This document shows positions 1 to 8,730 of a DNA stretch of 64,000 nt, piece by piece (within the stretch, counting starts at the first letter, position 1; each line of letters begins with the position of its first letter). The notes under the pieces were generated by a model. That model saw only the letters and a list, made by a program, of their open reading frames with translations, ran no database searches and had not been told where the DNA came from. The position numbers were made by a program, and so were the translations under genes. The stretch spans positions 310,001 to 374,000 of the forward strand of contig NZ_JBDIVF010000002.1 of assembly GCF_039631355.1 (NCBI RefSeq). Reading direction: 5' to 3'. The stretch is from Uliginosibacterium paludis. GTDB taxonomy: Bacteria > Pseudomonadota > Gammaproteobacteria > Burkholderiales > Rhodocyclaceae.

Positions 1-888
1 GCGGACGGTGTCGCGCATCATCTCGACGAAGACCCGCAGCCGCGCCGGATAGAAGGCCGCATAGGGATAGGTGATGTGCACCGGCAAGGGCTCACCGCGC
101 CAGTCCGGCAACACATTCAGCAGCTCGCCGCTCGCCACCGGGTCCTTGAGCAGCCATTCGGAGGCCAGCGCCACGCCCAGCCCTTGCAAGACCGAGTTGC
201 GCAGCGCGTAGAGGCTGTCGGTCGTCACCCGCGGCTGGATCGCGAGCGTGCGGGTCTCCGCACCGCAATGCAGCCGCACCTCGCGCCGGTAGAACGGCAG
301 CAGCGCCAGCCAGGGCAGATCGGCCAGATCCTCGGGCGTGCGGGGCACCGGCCGGCCCGCCAGCAGCGAAGGCGAGGCCACCAGGATGCGCGGCACCTCG
401 CCGATGCGGATCGCCACGGCGGACGGATCGCTGACCTCCCCGACGCGGATCGCACAGTCGATGCCCTCGGCGATGAAGTCCGGCGGTGTGTCATGCAGCA
501 GCCACTCAACCGACACGCGCGGATGCTGCCGCAGGTATTCCGCCATCGGCCCGACCAGATGGTTCTGCCCGAAAGCATGCGGCACCACCACCCGCAACAG
601 GCCCTGGGGCGCGTCCACCTCGCCGCGCAGGTCGGATTCGAACTCGCTCCAGGCCATCGCCAGCTCCCGCGCCCGCGAGTAGTAGCGGGCGCCGGCTTCA
701 GTCAGCCGCAGAGCATGGGTCGAGCGCTGCACCAGAGTGAGCCCCAGCGAGCGCTCGAGCGCCTGCAGGCGCCGGCTCACCGTGGGCTGGGTGGTGTTCA
801 TCTGCGCCGCAGCCGCAGAGAGGCTGCCGGCCTCGACGATGCGGACAAAGGTTTCGGTGAGCAGCAGGCGGTCGGCGTTTCCGGTCAT
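1..888 (-). CDS. LysR-family transcriptional regulator (C-terminus cut by window edge)
   Basis: The frame reads leftward from an ATG at 888 and is still open at base 1. The 296 visible residues nearly fill a usual LysR length of about 300, so only a few C-terminal residues are missing. Residues 5-62 form the typical winged HTH (LSAAAAQMNTTQPTVSRRLQ) and the rest fits the periplasmic-binding-like effector domain. It is divergent from an MFS transporter with a 97-bp shared promoter region. LysR proteins often control the divergent neighbour, so it probably regulates that pump. The inducer is unknown. Confidence 0.9.
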   Translation of the reverse strand, partial: MTGNADRLLLTETFVRIVEAGSLSAAAAQMNTTQPTVSRRLQALERSLGLTLVQRSTHALRLTEAGARYYSRARELAMAWSEFESDLRGEVDAPQGLLRVVVPHAFGQNHLVGPMAEYLRQHPRVSVEWLLHDTPPDFIAEGIDCAIRVGEVSDPSAVAIRIGEVPRILVASPSLLAGRPVPRTPEDLADLPWLALLPFYRREVRLHCGAETRTLAIQPRVTTDSLYALRNSVLQGLGVALASEWLLKDPVASGELLNVLPDWRGEPLPVHITYPYAAFYPARLRVFVEMMRDTVR

Positions 889-985
889 GCATTCAATGTA
901 TAACAGTTCTGCAAACCATACGTCTTCCGTCTTTCGCCGCAGCGCAGCACACTCTCGCCATCCCAACCCCCACAGAGCGTGCATC

Positions 986-2191
986 ATGAACTCCGCCACT
1001 TCCACGACTGCCACCGGCGCCCCGGCACGGCCCGCCGAGCTGGACCCGATGCTGGTCCTGCTGCTGGCCTGTGCGGCCGGCCTGACCTGCGCCGCGCTGT
1101 ACTACAACCAGCCCATCCTCGGCCTGCTCGCCGGCGAGCTGGACGCCTCCCCCACCGCCATCGGCCGCATCCCGACCCTGACCCAGATCGGCTACACCAT
1201 CGGCATCCTGCTGCTGGCACCGCTGGGCGACCGCTATGACCGCCGCCGCGTGATCCTGGTGAAGCTGGTAATCCTGGCGGCGGGCCTCTTCGCGATGGCC
1301 CTGACACAGTCGCTGGCCCAGCTCTGCGCCGCCAGCCTCGCCATCGGGGCGGCCGCCTCGGTCGCTCAGGACTGCGTGCCGGCTGCCGCCACGCTGGCGC
1401 CCGAATCGCGCCGCGGCAAGATCGTGGGCCATGTGATGATGGGCCTGCTGCTGGGCATCCTGCTCTCGCGCGTGGTGTCGGGCACGGTGGCCGCCGCCTT
1501 CGGCTGGCGCACGATGTTCGTGCTGGGCGGCATCGCCGTGCTGAGCCTCGCGCTCATCATGCAGCGCCGCCTGCCGGCCTTTGCACCGACCACCCGGGAG
1601 CCTTATCTGAAGCTGCTCGGCTCGCTGCTCACGCTCTGCCGCCGCCATCCGGCCCTGCGCCGGGCGGCCTTTGCGCAGCTGTGTCTCTCGGCCGCCTTCA
1701 GCGCCTTCTGGTCGACGCTGGCCGTGATGCTGCACCAGCCGCCCTTCAGCCTCGGCAGTGCTGCGGCCGGCGCCTTCGGCCTGGCCGGCGCGGTTGGCGC
1801 CGTCGCGGCACCGATGGCCGGGCATTTTGCCGACCGCCGCGGGCCAGAGCCGGTCACCCGGCTCGGCGCGGTGCTGGTCATCGCAAGCTTCGCCGCATTC
1901 GCCATCGTGCCGGAAAACCTCTGGCTGCTGATTGCCGGCACGGTGCTCTTCGATCTGGGTGTACAGGCCTCGCTGATCGCGCACCAGAGCATCATCTACG
2001 GGCTGGAACCGGCCGCCCGCAGCCGACTCAATGCGGTGCTGATCGGCAGCATGTTCATCGGCATGTCGGCCGGCTCGGCGCTGGGCAGCTACGCGCTGGC
2101 GAACGCCGGCTGGCGCGGCGTGGCGCTGTTTGCCGCAGCCTGCGGGGTGGTGGCCCTGATCACCCGGCTCTGGCCGGCGCGCAAAGCCTGA
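986..2191 (+). CDS. MFS transporter (DHA1/YnfM-like)
   Basis: This 401-residue inner-membrane protein has about 12 hydrophobic segments. The N-terminus after TM1 reads YYNQPILGLL, common in YnfM/arabinose-efflux-like MFS proteins. The loop 2-3 signature GDRYDRRR is at about residues 81-88. The ATG at 986 was chosen because translation upstream of it lacks membrane character and overlaps the LysR promoter region. It probably exports a small molecule under control of the divergent LysR gene. The substrate cannot be read from sequence. Confidence 0.88.
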   Translation: MNSATSTTATGAPARPAELDPMLVLLLACAAGLTCAALYYNQPILGLLAGELDASPTAIGRIPTLTQIGYTIGILLLAPLGDRYDRRRVILVKLVILAAGLFAMALTQSLAQLCAASLAIGAAASVAQDCVPAAATLAPESRRGKIVGHVMMGLLLGILLSRVVSGTVAAAFGWRTMFVLGGIAVLSLALIMQRRLPAFAPTTREPYLKLLGSLLTLCRRHPALRRAAFAQLCLSAAFSAFWSTLAVMLHQPPFSLGSAAAGAFGLAGAVGAVAAPMAGHFADRRGPEPVTRLGAVLVIASFAAFAIVPENLWLLIAGTVLFDLGVQASLIAHQSIIYGLEPAARSRLNAVLIGSMFIGMSAGSALGSYALANAGWRGVALFAAACGVVALITRLWPARKA

Positions 2192-2197
2192 AAGACT

Positions 2198-3301
2198 TCA
2201 GATCTGGTCGGCCGGAATCGGCTTGCCGGTGAGATAACCCTGGATCAGCTCGAAGCCGATGTCGCGACAGACATCGGCTTCGGCCTGCATCTCGATGCCC
2301 TCGGCCACCGGCACCGAGCCCAGATCGCGGACCAGCTTGACCAGATCGCGCACGACCCGGCGCTTGCGCTCGCTGGCCAGGTGCAGGTCGTGCAGCAGGC
2401 CCATGTCGAACTTCACGAAATCGGCCGGCGCGTCGCCCAGCTCGTTGAGCCGGGCCTGGCCCGCGCCGAAATCGTCATAGGCGAAGCGCACGCCGATGTC
2501 GCGAAAACGCGCGACCAGTTCGGTCAGTGAAGCCACCTCGGTTACCGCGGTTTCATGGATCTCGACGATCAGGTCGAGATCGGGCATTTCGGTCCGCAGC
2601 TCGGTCAGCGAGCGGAAGAATTCCTCGCTGAAGGTTTCCTTCGGATGGGTATTGGCGAAGAGCGGAAAACCCTTGAGGCGCGGCGCGATCGTGCCGATGC
2701 CGAAGCGGCGGAAGGCGCGTGAGAGGTCGACTTCGCGATCCAGCGCGCTGGCCAGCTCGAAGAGCCGGGCCGGCAGCACCGGCAGCAAGGGGTGACTCGC
2801 GCGGCCCAGGAGTTCGTAACCGAACACCGAATTGTCGGCGAGCCTCACGATGGGCTGCGCCGCGCCCGACATGCCGTGCCCGTTGAGCAGCTCCATGAAC
2901 TCGGCCTCGTTCGGCACGAAAAGCTCGGAGAGCATCATGCCGTTGGGCACCAGCATCGTGCGGATGTCACTGTCACGGCCGAAGGGCTCGCTGTCATGCA
3001 GCTGTTCGCGCAGGCGGAATTCGGACGTGCCGAAATGGAGGATGTCGTTGTCCTTGAGCAGGCAGCTGCCTTCCACGCGCTCGCGATTGACGAAGCTGCC
3101 GTTGGTGCTGTTGAGATCGGTCAGCTTCAGGCGACCGCTGATATCACGCGAAATGAGGGCGTGACGGCGGCTGAGACCGGGCGTGGTGATGACCAGCTCA
3201 TTGTCCGGATCGCGACCGATCCGGAAAGGAAGCGGTGACACGCTGCGTGACACGCGTGTTCCGTCGGTTCCGATCAGCTCAATCGCCCACTGTGAATCCA
3301 C
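2198..3301 (-). CDS. FHA-EAL domain protein, putative c-di-GMP phosphodiesterase
   Basis: Residues 1-100 form an FHA phosphothreonine-binding domain with the signature GR at 29-30, SRRH at 44-47 and NSTNGS at 64-69. Residues 135-367 form an EAL domain. The residues needed for metal binding and catalysis appear present: E163 (in ELL), N217, E247/E250, D276-D277 (DDFG), K297, E334 (EGIE) and Q354. The protein should be cytosolic, with no membrane segments. FHA-EAL fusion suggests that a Ser/Thr kinase signal, by binding phosphothreonine, controls c-di-GMP breakdown. No kinase gene is nearby. It ends 6 bp past the convergent MFS gene. Confidence 0.9.
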   Translation of the reverse strand: MDSQWAIELIGTDGTRVSRSVSPLPFRIGRDPDNELVITTPGLSRRHALISRDISGRLKLTDLNSTNGSFVNRERVEGSCLLKDNDILHFGTSEFRLREQLHDSEPFGRDSDIRTMLVPNGMMLSELFVPNEAEFMELLNGHGMSGAAQPIVRLADNSVFGYELLGRASHPLLPVLPARLFELASALDREVDLSRAFRRFGIGTIAPRLKGFPLFANTHPKETFSEEFFRSLTELRTEMPDLDLIVEIHETAVTEVASLTELVARFRDIGVRFAYDDFGAGQARLNELGDAPADFVKFDMGLLHDLHLASERKRRVVRDLVKLVRDLGSVPVAEGIEMQAEADVCRDIGFELIQGYLTGKPIPADQI

Positions 3302-3427
3302 TCAACTCTCCGCTAAAACTGCATGGCACCACGCACACGCGCTGCCTGCAACCGGATTGCGACAGGCGCAATCCCCAACTCTGACCGAAAGGGTAAGTCA
3401 GCGACCCGATCATCATGAAACCGGCCG

Positions 3428-4795
3428 TCAGCCTGTCATGGCCCGGCCGCGCCAGCTTCCGCTGCGCAGACGCCACACATACAGCGCGCTGCGCAGCAGC
3501 CAGTCGGTAAACATGCCCAGCCACACGCCGGTAATGCCCCAACCCAACATTAGCCCGAAAACATGCCCCAGACCGATCCGGAACAGCAGCATGCCGATGA
3601 TCGTCGTCAGCAGCGCGAATTTCGCATCGCCCGCGCCACGCAAACCGTTGGGCAGGATGAAGGTCGTCGGGAACACCACCAGAAAAGCGCAATTGAGCCA
3701 CAGAAGCCAGCAGGTCTGGCGCGCAACGTCGGGTTCTGCGGTGTAAAGACCGACCACCGCAGGCACCAGCGGCGCGAAACACAGGGCGATGATAGCCGTG
3801 ACCAGCCAGCCCAGTCTCAGCACATGGCGCATTGTCCGCGCGGCAGCGGCCTCGTCGCCACGGCCAACATCGCGTCCGACCAGCGTCGTGTTGGCCACCG
3901 AGAGCGCATTGCCGGGAATGTTCATCAGGCCTGCGACCGAGAAGGCGACATAGTTCGCGGCCACGGCAGCCGGGCCAAGCGTCATCACCATCACCTGAAC
4001 CAGCAGCTTGCCGCCGTTGAAGGCCAGTGACTCGATGCTCGCCGGAATGCCAATAGCATACAAGGCGCGCAGGAGCCCGATTTCCGGACGGAATCCGCGC
4101 CAGTCCCGCCAGCTGAAAAGCAAGCCGTCACGCTGCCACAGCCAGGCCAGGCACGCGCATCCGGCCAGCCGTGCCAGCCATTGCGCCAGCCCTGCGCCCG
4201 CCACCTCGAGCCGCGGCACGCTCACGCTGAACCAGCCGGTATGCAGCTCGAATCCGTAGATCAGCCCGTAGCCCAGCACCACATTGAGCGCGGTCACCAG
4301 CGAACTGACCTGCATGGCAAGCCGCGTGTTGCCGGCTCCGCGTTGCGCACCGCAGGCAAGAAGGGTCAGCGCCGTGAGCGGATAGGTCGCGGCCGAAAAC
4401 ATCAGGTATTGCCACATGTGATCCGCCAGGAGCGGACTGGCATCGGGATAGAGCAGCTTGAGCAAGGGGCGGCCGGCCAGTGCCGTGCCCAGCGCGATCA
4501 GCAGGGCCAGCGCCAGCCCCGAGCCCAGCGCCTGACGAGCGGCAGCGCCCGCACGCTCATGCCGGCCCGAGCCAATGGACTGCGCCACGATCACGGTGGC
4601 GCCGATCGCCAGCGCCGAAAACAGCGAGCTGATCACCAGCGTGAAGGCTTCCACATTGCCGATGGCCGACACCGCTTCCGTGCCCAGTCGGGCCGCCATG
4701 ATCGCGCCCAGACTGCTCAGCAGATTGACGAAGAACTGCTCGACCAGCACCGGCGCGGTGAGCTTCCAGACATCAGGGCGAATCGTGAGACGCAT
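3428..4795 (-). CDS. MATE-family multidrug/sodium efflux transporter
   Basis: This 455-residue protein with about 12 membrane segments starts MRLTIRPDVWKL and continues with the MATE N-terminal pattern (LTAPVLVEQFF, then IGNVEAF). The open frame extends to 4912, but those extra residues are not membrane-like and would run into the divergent sbcB start, so the internal ATG at 4795 is preferred. MATE pumps export cationic drugs using Na+ or H+ gradients. No obvious Shine-Dalgarno sequence precedes this ATG. Confidence 0.9.
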   Translation of the reverse strand: MRLTIRPDVWKLTAPVLVEQFFVNLLSSLGAIMAARLGTEAVSAIGNVEAFTLVISSLFSALAIGATVIVAQSIGSGRHERAGAAARQALGSGLALALLIALGTALAGRPLLKLLYPDASPLLADHMWQYLMFSAATYPLTALTLLACGAQRGAGNTRLAMQVSSLVTALNVVLGYGLIYGFELHTGWFSVSVPRLEVAGAGLAQWLARLAGCACLAWLWQRDGLLFSWRDWRGFRPEIGLLRALYAIGIPASIESLAFNGGKLLVQVMVMTLGPAAVAANYVAFSVAGLMNIPGNALSVANTTLVGRDVGRGDEAAAARTMRHVLRLGWLVTAIIALCFAPLVPAVVGLYTAEPDVARQTCWLLWLNCAFLVVFPTTFILPNGLRGAGDAKFALLTTIIGMLLFRIGLGHVFGLMLGWGITGVWLGMFTDWLLRSALYVWRLRSGSWRGRAMTG

Positions 4796-4901
4796 CGTGG
4801 AAAAAAGACATGGCCTCTCGGCCGCAGCGGGAAAGCTATCACAGCCGGCCCTGTCCCGGCATCCCGTAGAATGCGGCATTCCCTGCTCCGGCGCTGCTTC
4901 C

Positions 4902-6332
4902 ATGCCCAACACCTTCTACTGGCACGACTACGAAACCTTCGGCATCTCGCCGCGGCGGGACCGCCCCGCGCAGTTCGCCGGCATCCGGACCGACGAAACC
5001 CTGCAGGAAGTCGGCACCCCAATGATGATCTACTGCCAGCCGGCGCCGGATTACCTGCCCGATCCCGAATCCTGCCTGCTGACCGGCATCCTGCCGCAGA
5101 CCTGCCTTGAGCATGGCGTGCCGGAGCATGCCTTCGCCGCCACCATTGCGCGCGAGCTCTCCGAGCCGGGCACCATCGGCGTGGGCTACAACACCATCCG
5201 TTTCGATGACGAAGTGACCCGCCACCTCTTCTGGCGCAATCTCATCGACCCCTATGCGCGCGAGTGGCAGAACGACTGCAGCCGCTGGGACCTGCTCGAT
5301 GTGGTGCGCACCGTGTGGGCGCTGCGCCCGGAAGGCATCGAATGGCCGCAGCATGAGGATGGCCGCCCCTCCTTCAAGCTCGAGCACCTGAGCCGCGCCA
5401 ACGGCCTGGCCCATGAAGCCGCGCACGATGCGCTCTCCGACGTGCGCGCCACCATCGCGCTGGCGCGGCTGATCCGCGAGCGCCAGCCCAAGCTGTGGGA
5501 CTTCTGCCTGCAACTGCGGCGCAAGGAATTCGCCGCCAGCCAGATCGATCTGCTCAACCCGAAGCCCTTCCTGCACATCTCCGGCATGTTCGGCCCCGAG
5601 CGCGGCTGTCTGGCACTATGCTGGCCGCTCGCGCGTCACCCGACCAACAAGAACGAGATCATCGTCTGGGATCTGTCGGCCGACCCCTCCGAACTCGCCG
5701 GGCTGGATCAGGACACGCTGCGCCTGCGCATGTTCACCCGCGCCAGCGAACTGCCCGAAGGCGTCGAGCGCCTGCCGGTAAAGACCATCCACCTCAACAA
5801 GTCACCCATCGTGATCGGCAACCTGAAGGTGCTCGATGCCGCCAGCATCACACGCTGGCAGATCGACATGGCGCGCATCGAAGCCCATGCCGAAGCCGCC
5901 CGCCGGCTGCCCGATCTCGCCGCGGTCTGGGCCGGTGTTTTCCAGCGGCCCGCCAGCGAAGGCCGTGCCGATGTGGACGAAGACCTCTATGGCGGTTTCA
6001 TCGGCAACACCGACCGCCGGAAGCTCGACGAGCTGCGGCGCCTGCGCCCCGAGCAGCTCGCCCGCGAGCCGCTGAGCTTCACCGATCCGCGCCTGGAAGA
6101 GCTGCTCTTCCGCTACCGTGCGCGCAACTTCCCCGACTCGCTGAACGAGGCCGAGCAGGAGCGCTGGCTGGAACACCGCGTCGCCTGCCTGCATGAAGAC
6201 GCCGGCGCGCGCTCGCTGATCCGCTTCTTCGATGACATCGACCGCCTCAGCGAAGACGCGGACGAAAAGGGCGAGCACATTCTCGGCGAACTCTACGAGT
6301 ATGCCGAAAGCATTGCGCCGCCCGCCCCCTGA
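4902..6332 (+). CDS. sbcB: exodeoxyribonuclease I
   Basis: This 476-residue protein matches the length of E. coli ExoI (475). The N-terminus carries the DEDD exonuclease motif I (HDYETFG), followed by GYNTIRFDDE (motif II region) and HDALSDVRAT (motif III, DEDDh type). A SH3-like and a C-terminal helical extension typical of ExoI follow. It degrades single-stranded DNA 3'-5' in recombination and mismatch repair. The start at 4902 is the ATG immediately before the conserved YWHDYE. It is divergent from the MATE gene. Confidence 0.96.
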   Translation: MPNTFYWHDYETFGISPRRDRPAQFAGIRTDETLQEVGTPMMIYCQPAPDYLPDPESCLLTGILPQTCLEHGVPEHAFAATIARELSEPGTIGVGYNTIRFDDEVTRHLFWRNLIDPYAREWQNDCSRWDLLDVVRTVWALRPEGIEWPQHEDGRPSFKLEHLSRANGLAHEAAHDALSDVRATIALARLIRERQPKLWDFCLQLRRKEFAASQIDLLNPKPFLHISGMFGPERGCLALCWPLARHPTNKNEIIVWDLSADPSELAGLDQDTLRLRMFTRASELPEGVERLPVKTIHLNKSPIVIGNLKVLDAASITRWQIDMARIEAHAEAARRLPDLAAVWAGVFQRPASEGRADVDEDLYGGFIGNTDRRKLDELRRLRPEQLAREPLSFTDPRLEELLFRYRARNFPDSLNEAEQERWLEHRVACLHEDAGARSLIRFFDDIDRLSEDADEKGEHILGELYEYAESIAPPAP

Positions 6333-6350
6333 GTCGGGCCGGAAACCGGA

Positions 6351-7937
6351 TCAGGAACTGCAGGAGAGCGCCGAGCAGCCCGGCTCGTTACGCGCCCAGT
6401 CGGGGCGGCGAGCCGCCAGATCGGCAAACTCCGGCTGCTCGCGGTAAGGCTCGCGGATCGCGCGCATCAGGCGCTCCAGCACCGACAGGTCGCCCGCTTC
6501 CGCCGCCTTGATCGCATTCTGTGCGAGCCAGTTGCGCGGAATGATCCAGGGGTTTGCCGCGTTCATCCGCGCCATGCGTTCGTCATGCGATTCACCTGCC
6601 TCGCGAAGGCGCGCCTGCCAGTCGGCCAGCCAGGTCGCGAAGGCGGCACGGGCAGCGTCAGCCGGCTCGCCATAGAAAGCCGGCTCGATCAGCGCCATCG
6701 CGTCGGCGGGTGAGGTGTGCGCGTCGATCCGGGAGAGCGCGCGATAGAAGATTGTCATGTCAGTGTCATGCGCTCCGAAACAGGCGAAGAGCGCGCTGAC
6801 GAGTCTGAAGTCTTCCGCCTGGTCGCCTTGCTGCGGCAGGCCGAGCTTGTCGCGCAGCATCGCAAGGTAGGCGCTCTCGAAACTGTCGGCATAGAAATCC
6901 ATGCAGCGCTCCAGCGCCGGAATGTCGTCCACCAGCGGCATCAGCGCGTTCGCGAGGCAGGAGAGATTCCAGCCCGCCACCCTGGCCTGCTCGGCATAGG
7001 CATAGCGCCCGCCCTGATCGGTGGTGTTGGGCGTGAAGCCGGGCTCGAAGGCATCCAGCCAGCCATAGGGGCCGTAGTCGATGGTCAGCCCCAGCACCGA
7101 GAGGTTGTCGGTATTCATCACGCCATGCACGAAGCCCACCCGCAGCCAGTGCGCCATCAGCAGTGCGGTGCGGCGGCAGACCTCGCGGAACCAGGCGAGA
7201 TAGACCGTTTTCGACGGCGCACCCAGCTCGGGGAAATGCGTGGTGATCGTGTAATCGACCAGGGTCTTGAGCAGCGGCAGGTCTTCGCGCGCGGCCGGCA
7301 GCTGATAGTGGCCGAAGCGCAGGAAGCTCTCCGCCACGCGGGTCACGATGGCGCCCCGCTCGGGGCGCGGGCGGCCGTCATAGAACATGTCGCGGATCAC
7401 GTCTTCGCCGGTATCGACGAGACACAGCGCACGCGTGGTCGGGATACCCAGATGATGCATCGCTTCGCTGCAGAGGTATTCGCGAATCGAGGAACGCAGC
7501 ACGGCGCGACCATCGGCATGGCGCGAATAGGGCGTGAGCCCGGCGCCCTTCAACTGCACTTCGAAGCGACGCTCGTCCGGCGCGATCACCGTGCCGAGCA
7601 TCGTGGCGCGGCCGTCTCCGAGCTGACCGGCCCACTGGCCGAACTGGTGGCCGCCGTAGCAGGTGGCATAGGGCCGGCTGCCGTCGAGCAGCTGGTTGCC
7701 GGCGAACACCCGGGCGAAAGTCTCCGCGTCATCCGGCGTGGCCGGCAGGCCCAGCAGCGCGGCGCAATCGGCGGACCAGGCGAGCAGGCGCGGCGCGGCA
7801 ACCGGCGTCGGCATGCAGAAGGAATAGGCCGCGCCCTGCACGCTGCGGGGGCGGGCGAGTTCGAGCGGATCGGCCGGCAGGGCGTCGGTGAAGCGGGTGT
7901 CCAGCCTCAGGCGGGCCAGTGAGTCGGGGTGGTTCAT
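6351..7937 (-). CDS. selO: protein adenylyltransferase SelO (YdiU/UPF0061)
   Basis: This 528-residue protein shows the SelO hallmarks: GGHQFGQWAGQLGDGRA in the nucleotide-binding region, HGVMNTDN and DYGPYG in the active site. SelO has a pseudokinase fold that binds ATP upside down and transfers AMP to protein hydroxyls, linked to oxidative stress. The C-terminus ends Cys-Ser-Ser, with Cys at the third-last position where vertebrate SelO carries selenocysteine. The start chosen is MNHPDSLARL; the open frame reaches 8297 but the upstream part is not SelO-like. Confidence 0.95.
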   Translation of the reverse strand: MNHPDSLARLRLDTRFTDALPADPLELARPRSVQGAAYSFCMPTPVAAPRLLAWSADCAALLGLPATPDDAETFARVFAGNQLLDGSRPYATCYGGHQFGQWAGQLGDGRATMLGTVIAPDERRFEVQLKGAGLTPYSRHADGRAVLRSSIREYLCSEAMHHLGIPTTRALCLVDTGEDVIRDMFYDGRPRPERGAIVTRVAESFLRFGHYQLPAAREDLPLLKTLVDYTITTHFPELGAPSKTVYLAWFREVCRRTALLMAHWLRVGFVHGVMNTDNLSVLGLTIDYGPYGWLDAFEPGFTPNTTDQGGRYAYAEQARVAGWNLSCLANALMPLVDDIPALERCMDFYADSFESAYLAMLRDKLGLPQQGDQAEDFRLVSALFACFGAHDTDMTIFYRALSRIDAHTSPADAMALIEPAFYGEPADAARAAFATWLADWQARLREAGESHDERMARMNAANPWIIPRNWLAQNAIKAAEAGDLSVLERLMRAIREPYREQPEFADLAARRPDWARNEPGCSALSCSS

Positions 7938-8136
7938 GGGAGTCTCTGTTTTCGGTCGGGGCTGGATGTCAGTGTAGCGAAGCAAGGACCCGGCCGTCTG
8001 ACGGCATTGCCCGCCACGCAGGGCGCCGGCTGGCGTAGAGTCTCTTCCTCGCCGCGATTGCACGCGCCCTGCGGCGACACCACCCCCGCCGGCGGCACAC
8101 CCCCGCTGCCGCCGGCATCCTGACGGAGATGACACA

Positions 8137-8643
8137 ATGAGCATGACGATGTACGACGCCAGCGTTCCCTGCTTTGCCCGCATCCTGCGCGCCCTTGATG
8201 GCGTGCTGACCAAGGCGGAAAACCACGCCGCCGCGAAGAAGATCGATCCGGCCGTGCTGCTGGCCTCGCGCCTCTTTCCCGACATGTTTGCCTTCACCCG
8301 CCAGGTACAGATCGCAACCGATCACGCCAAGGGTGCGACCGCCCGCCTGGCTGGCCTGGAAGTACCGAAGTTCGAAGACAACGAGCAGAGCTTCGCCGAC
8401 CTGCATGCACGCATCGCGAAGACCCTGGCCTTCATCGAATCGGTGAGCGCCGAGCAGATCAATGGTTCGGAAACGCGCGACATCTCGCTGAAAGCCGGTC
8501 CGCGCGAGCTCTCTTTCAAGGGACTCGGCTACCTCACCGGCTACGCGATTCCGAACCTGCATTTCCACACCGTGACGGCCTACGCGATCCTGCGCCACAA
8601 CGGCGTGGAGCTGGGCAAGGCGGACTTCCTCGGCGCGATCTGA
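8137..8643 (+). CDS. DUF1993 family protein
   Basis: This 168-residue soluble protein matches the DUF1993 family across its length, including the C-terminal FHTVTAYAILRHNGV block followed by LGKADFLG. The family has a DinB-like four-helix fold and no established function. A GGAG Shine-Dalgarno sits about 8 bp before the ATG. The gene is followed by two GC-rich hairpins. It is divergent from selO across a 199-bp gap in which no other signal was recognised. Confidence 0.9.
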   Translation: MSMTMYDASVPCFARILRALDGVLTKAENHAAAKKIDPAVLLASRLFPDMFAFTRQVQIATDHAKGATARLAGLEVPKFEDNEQSFADLHARIAKTLAFIESVSAEQINGSETRDISLKAGPRELSFKGLGYLTGYAIPNLHFHTVTAYAILRHNGVELGKADFLGAI

Positions 8644-8690
8644 GCAACGCAACGGGCAGGCCGGTTTCCCGGGCTGCCCGCGCTGTGACG

Positions 8691-8718
8691 GGGGCCGCAT
8701 GACGCGGCCCCTTCTGCT
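8691..8718. terminator. hairpin terminator between DUF1993 gene and TonB receptor gene
   Basis: An 8-bp stem (GGGGCCGC / GCGGCCCC) with a 5-nt loop lies at 8691-8711 and is followed by a T-rich stretch. A second GC-rich inverted repeat (GGGCAG/CTGCCC) lies just upstream at 8654-8679. The genes on either side converge here. Confidence 0.6.
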
Positions 8719-8730
8719 TCCAGCGCCCGA

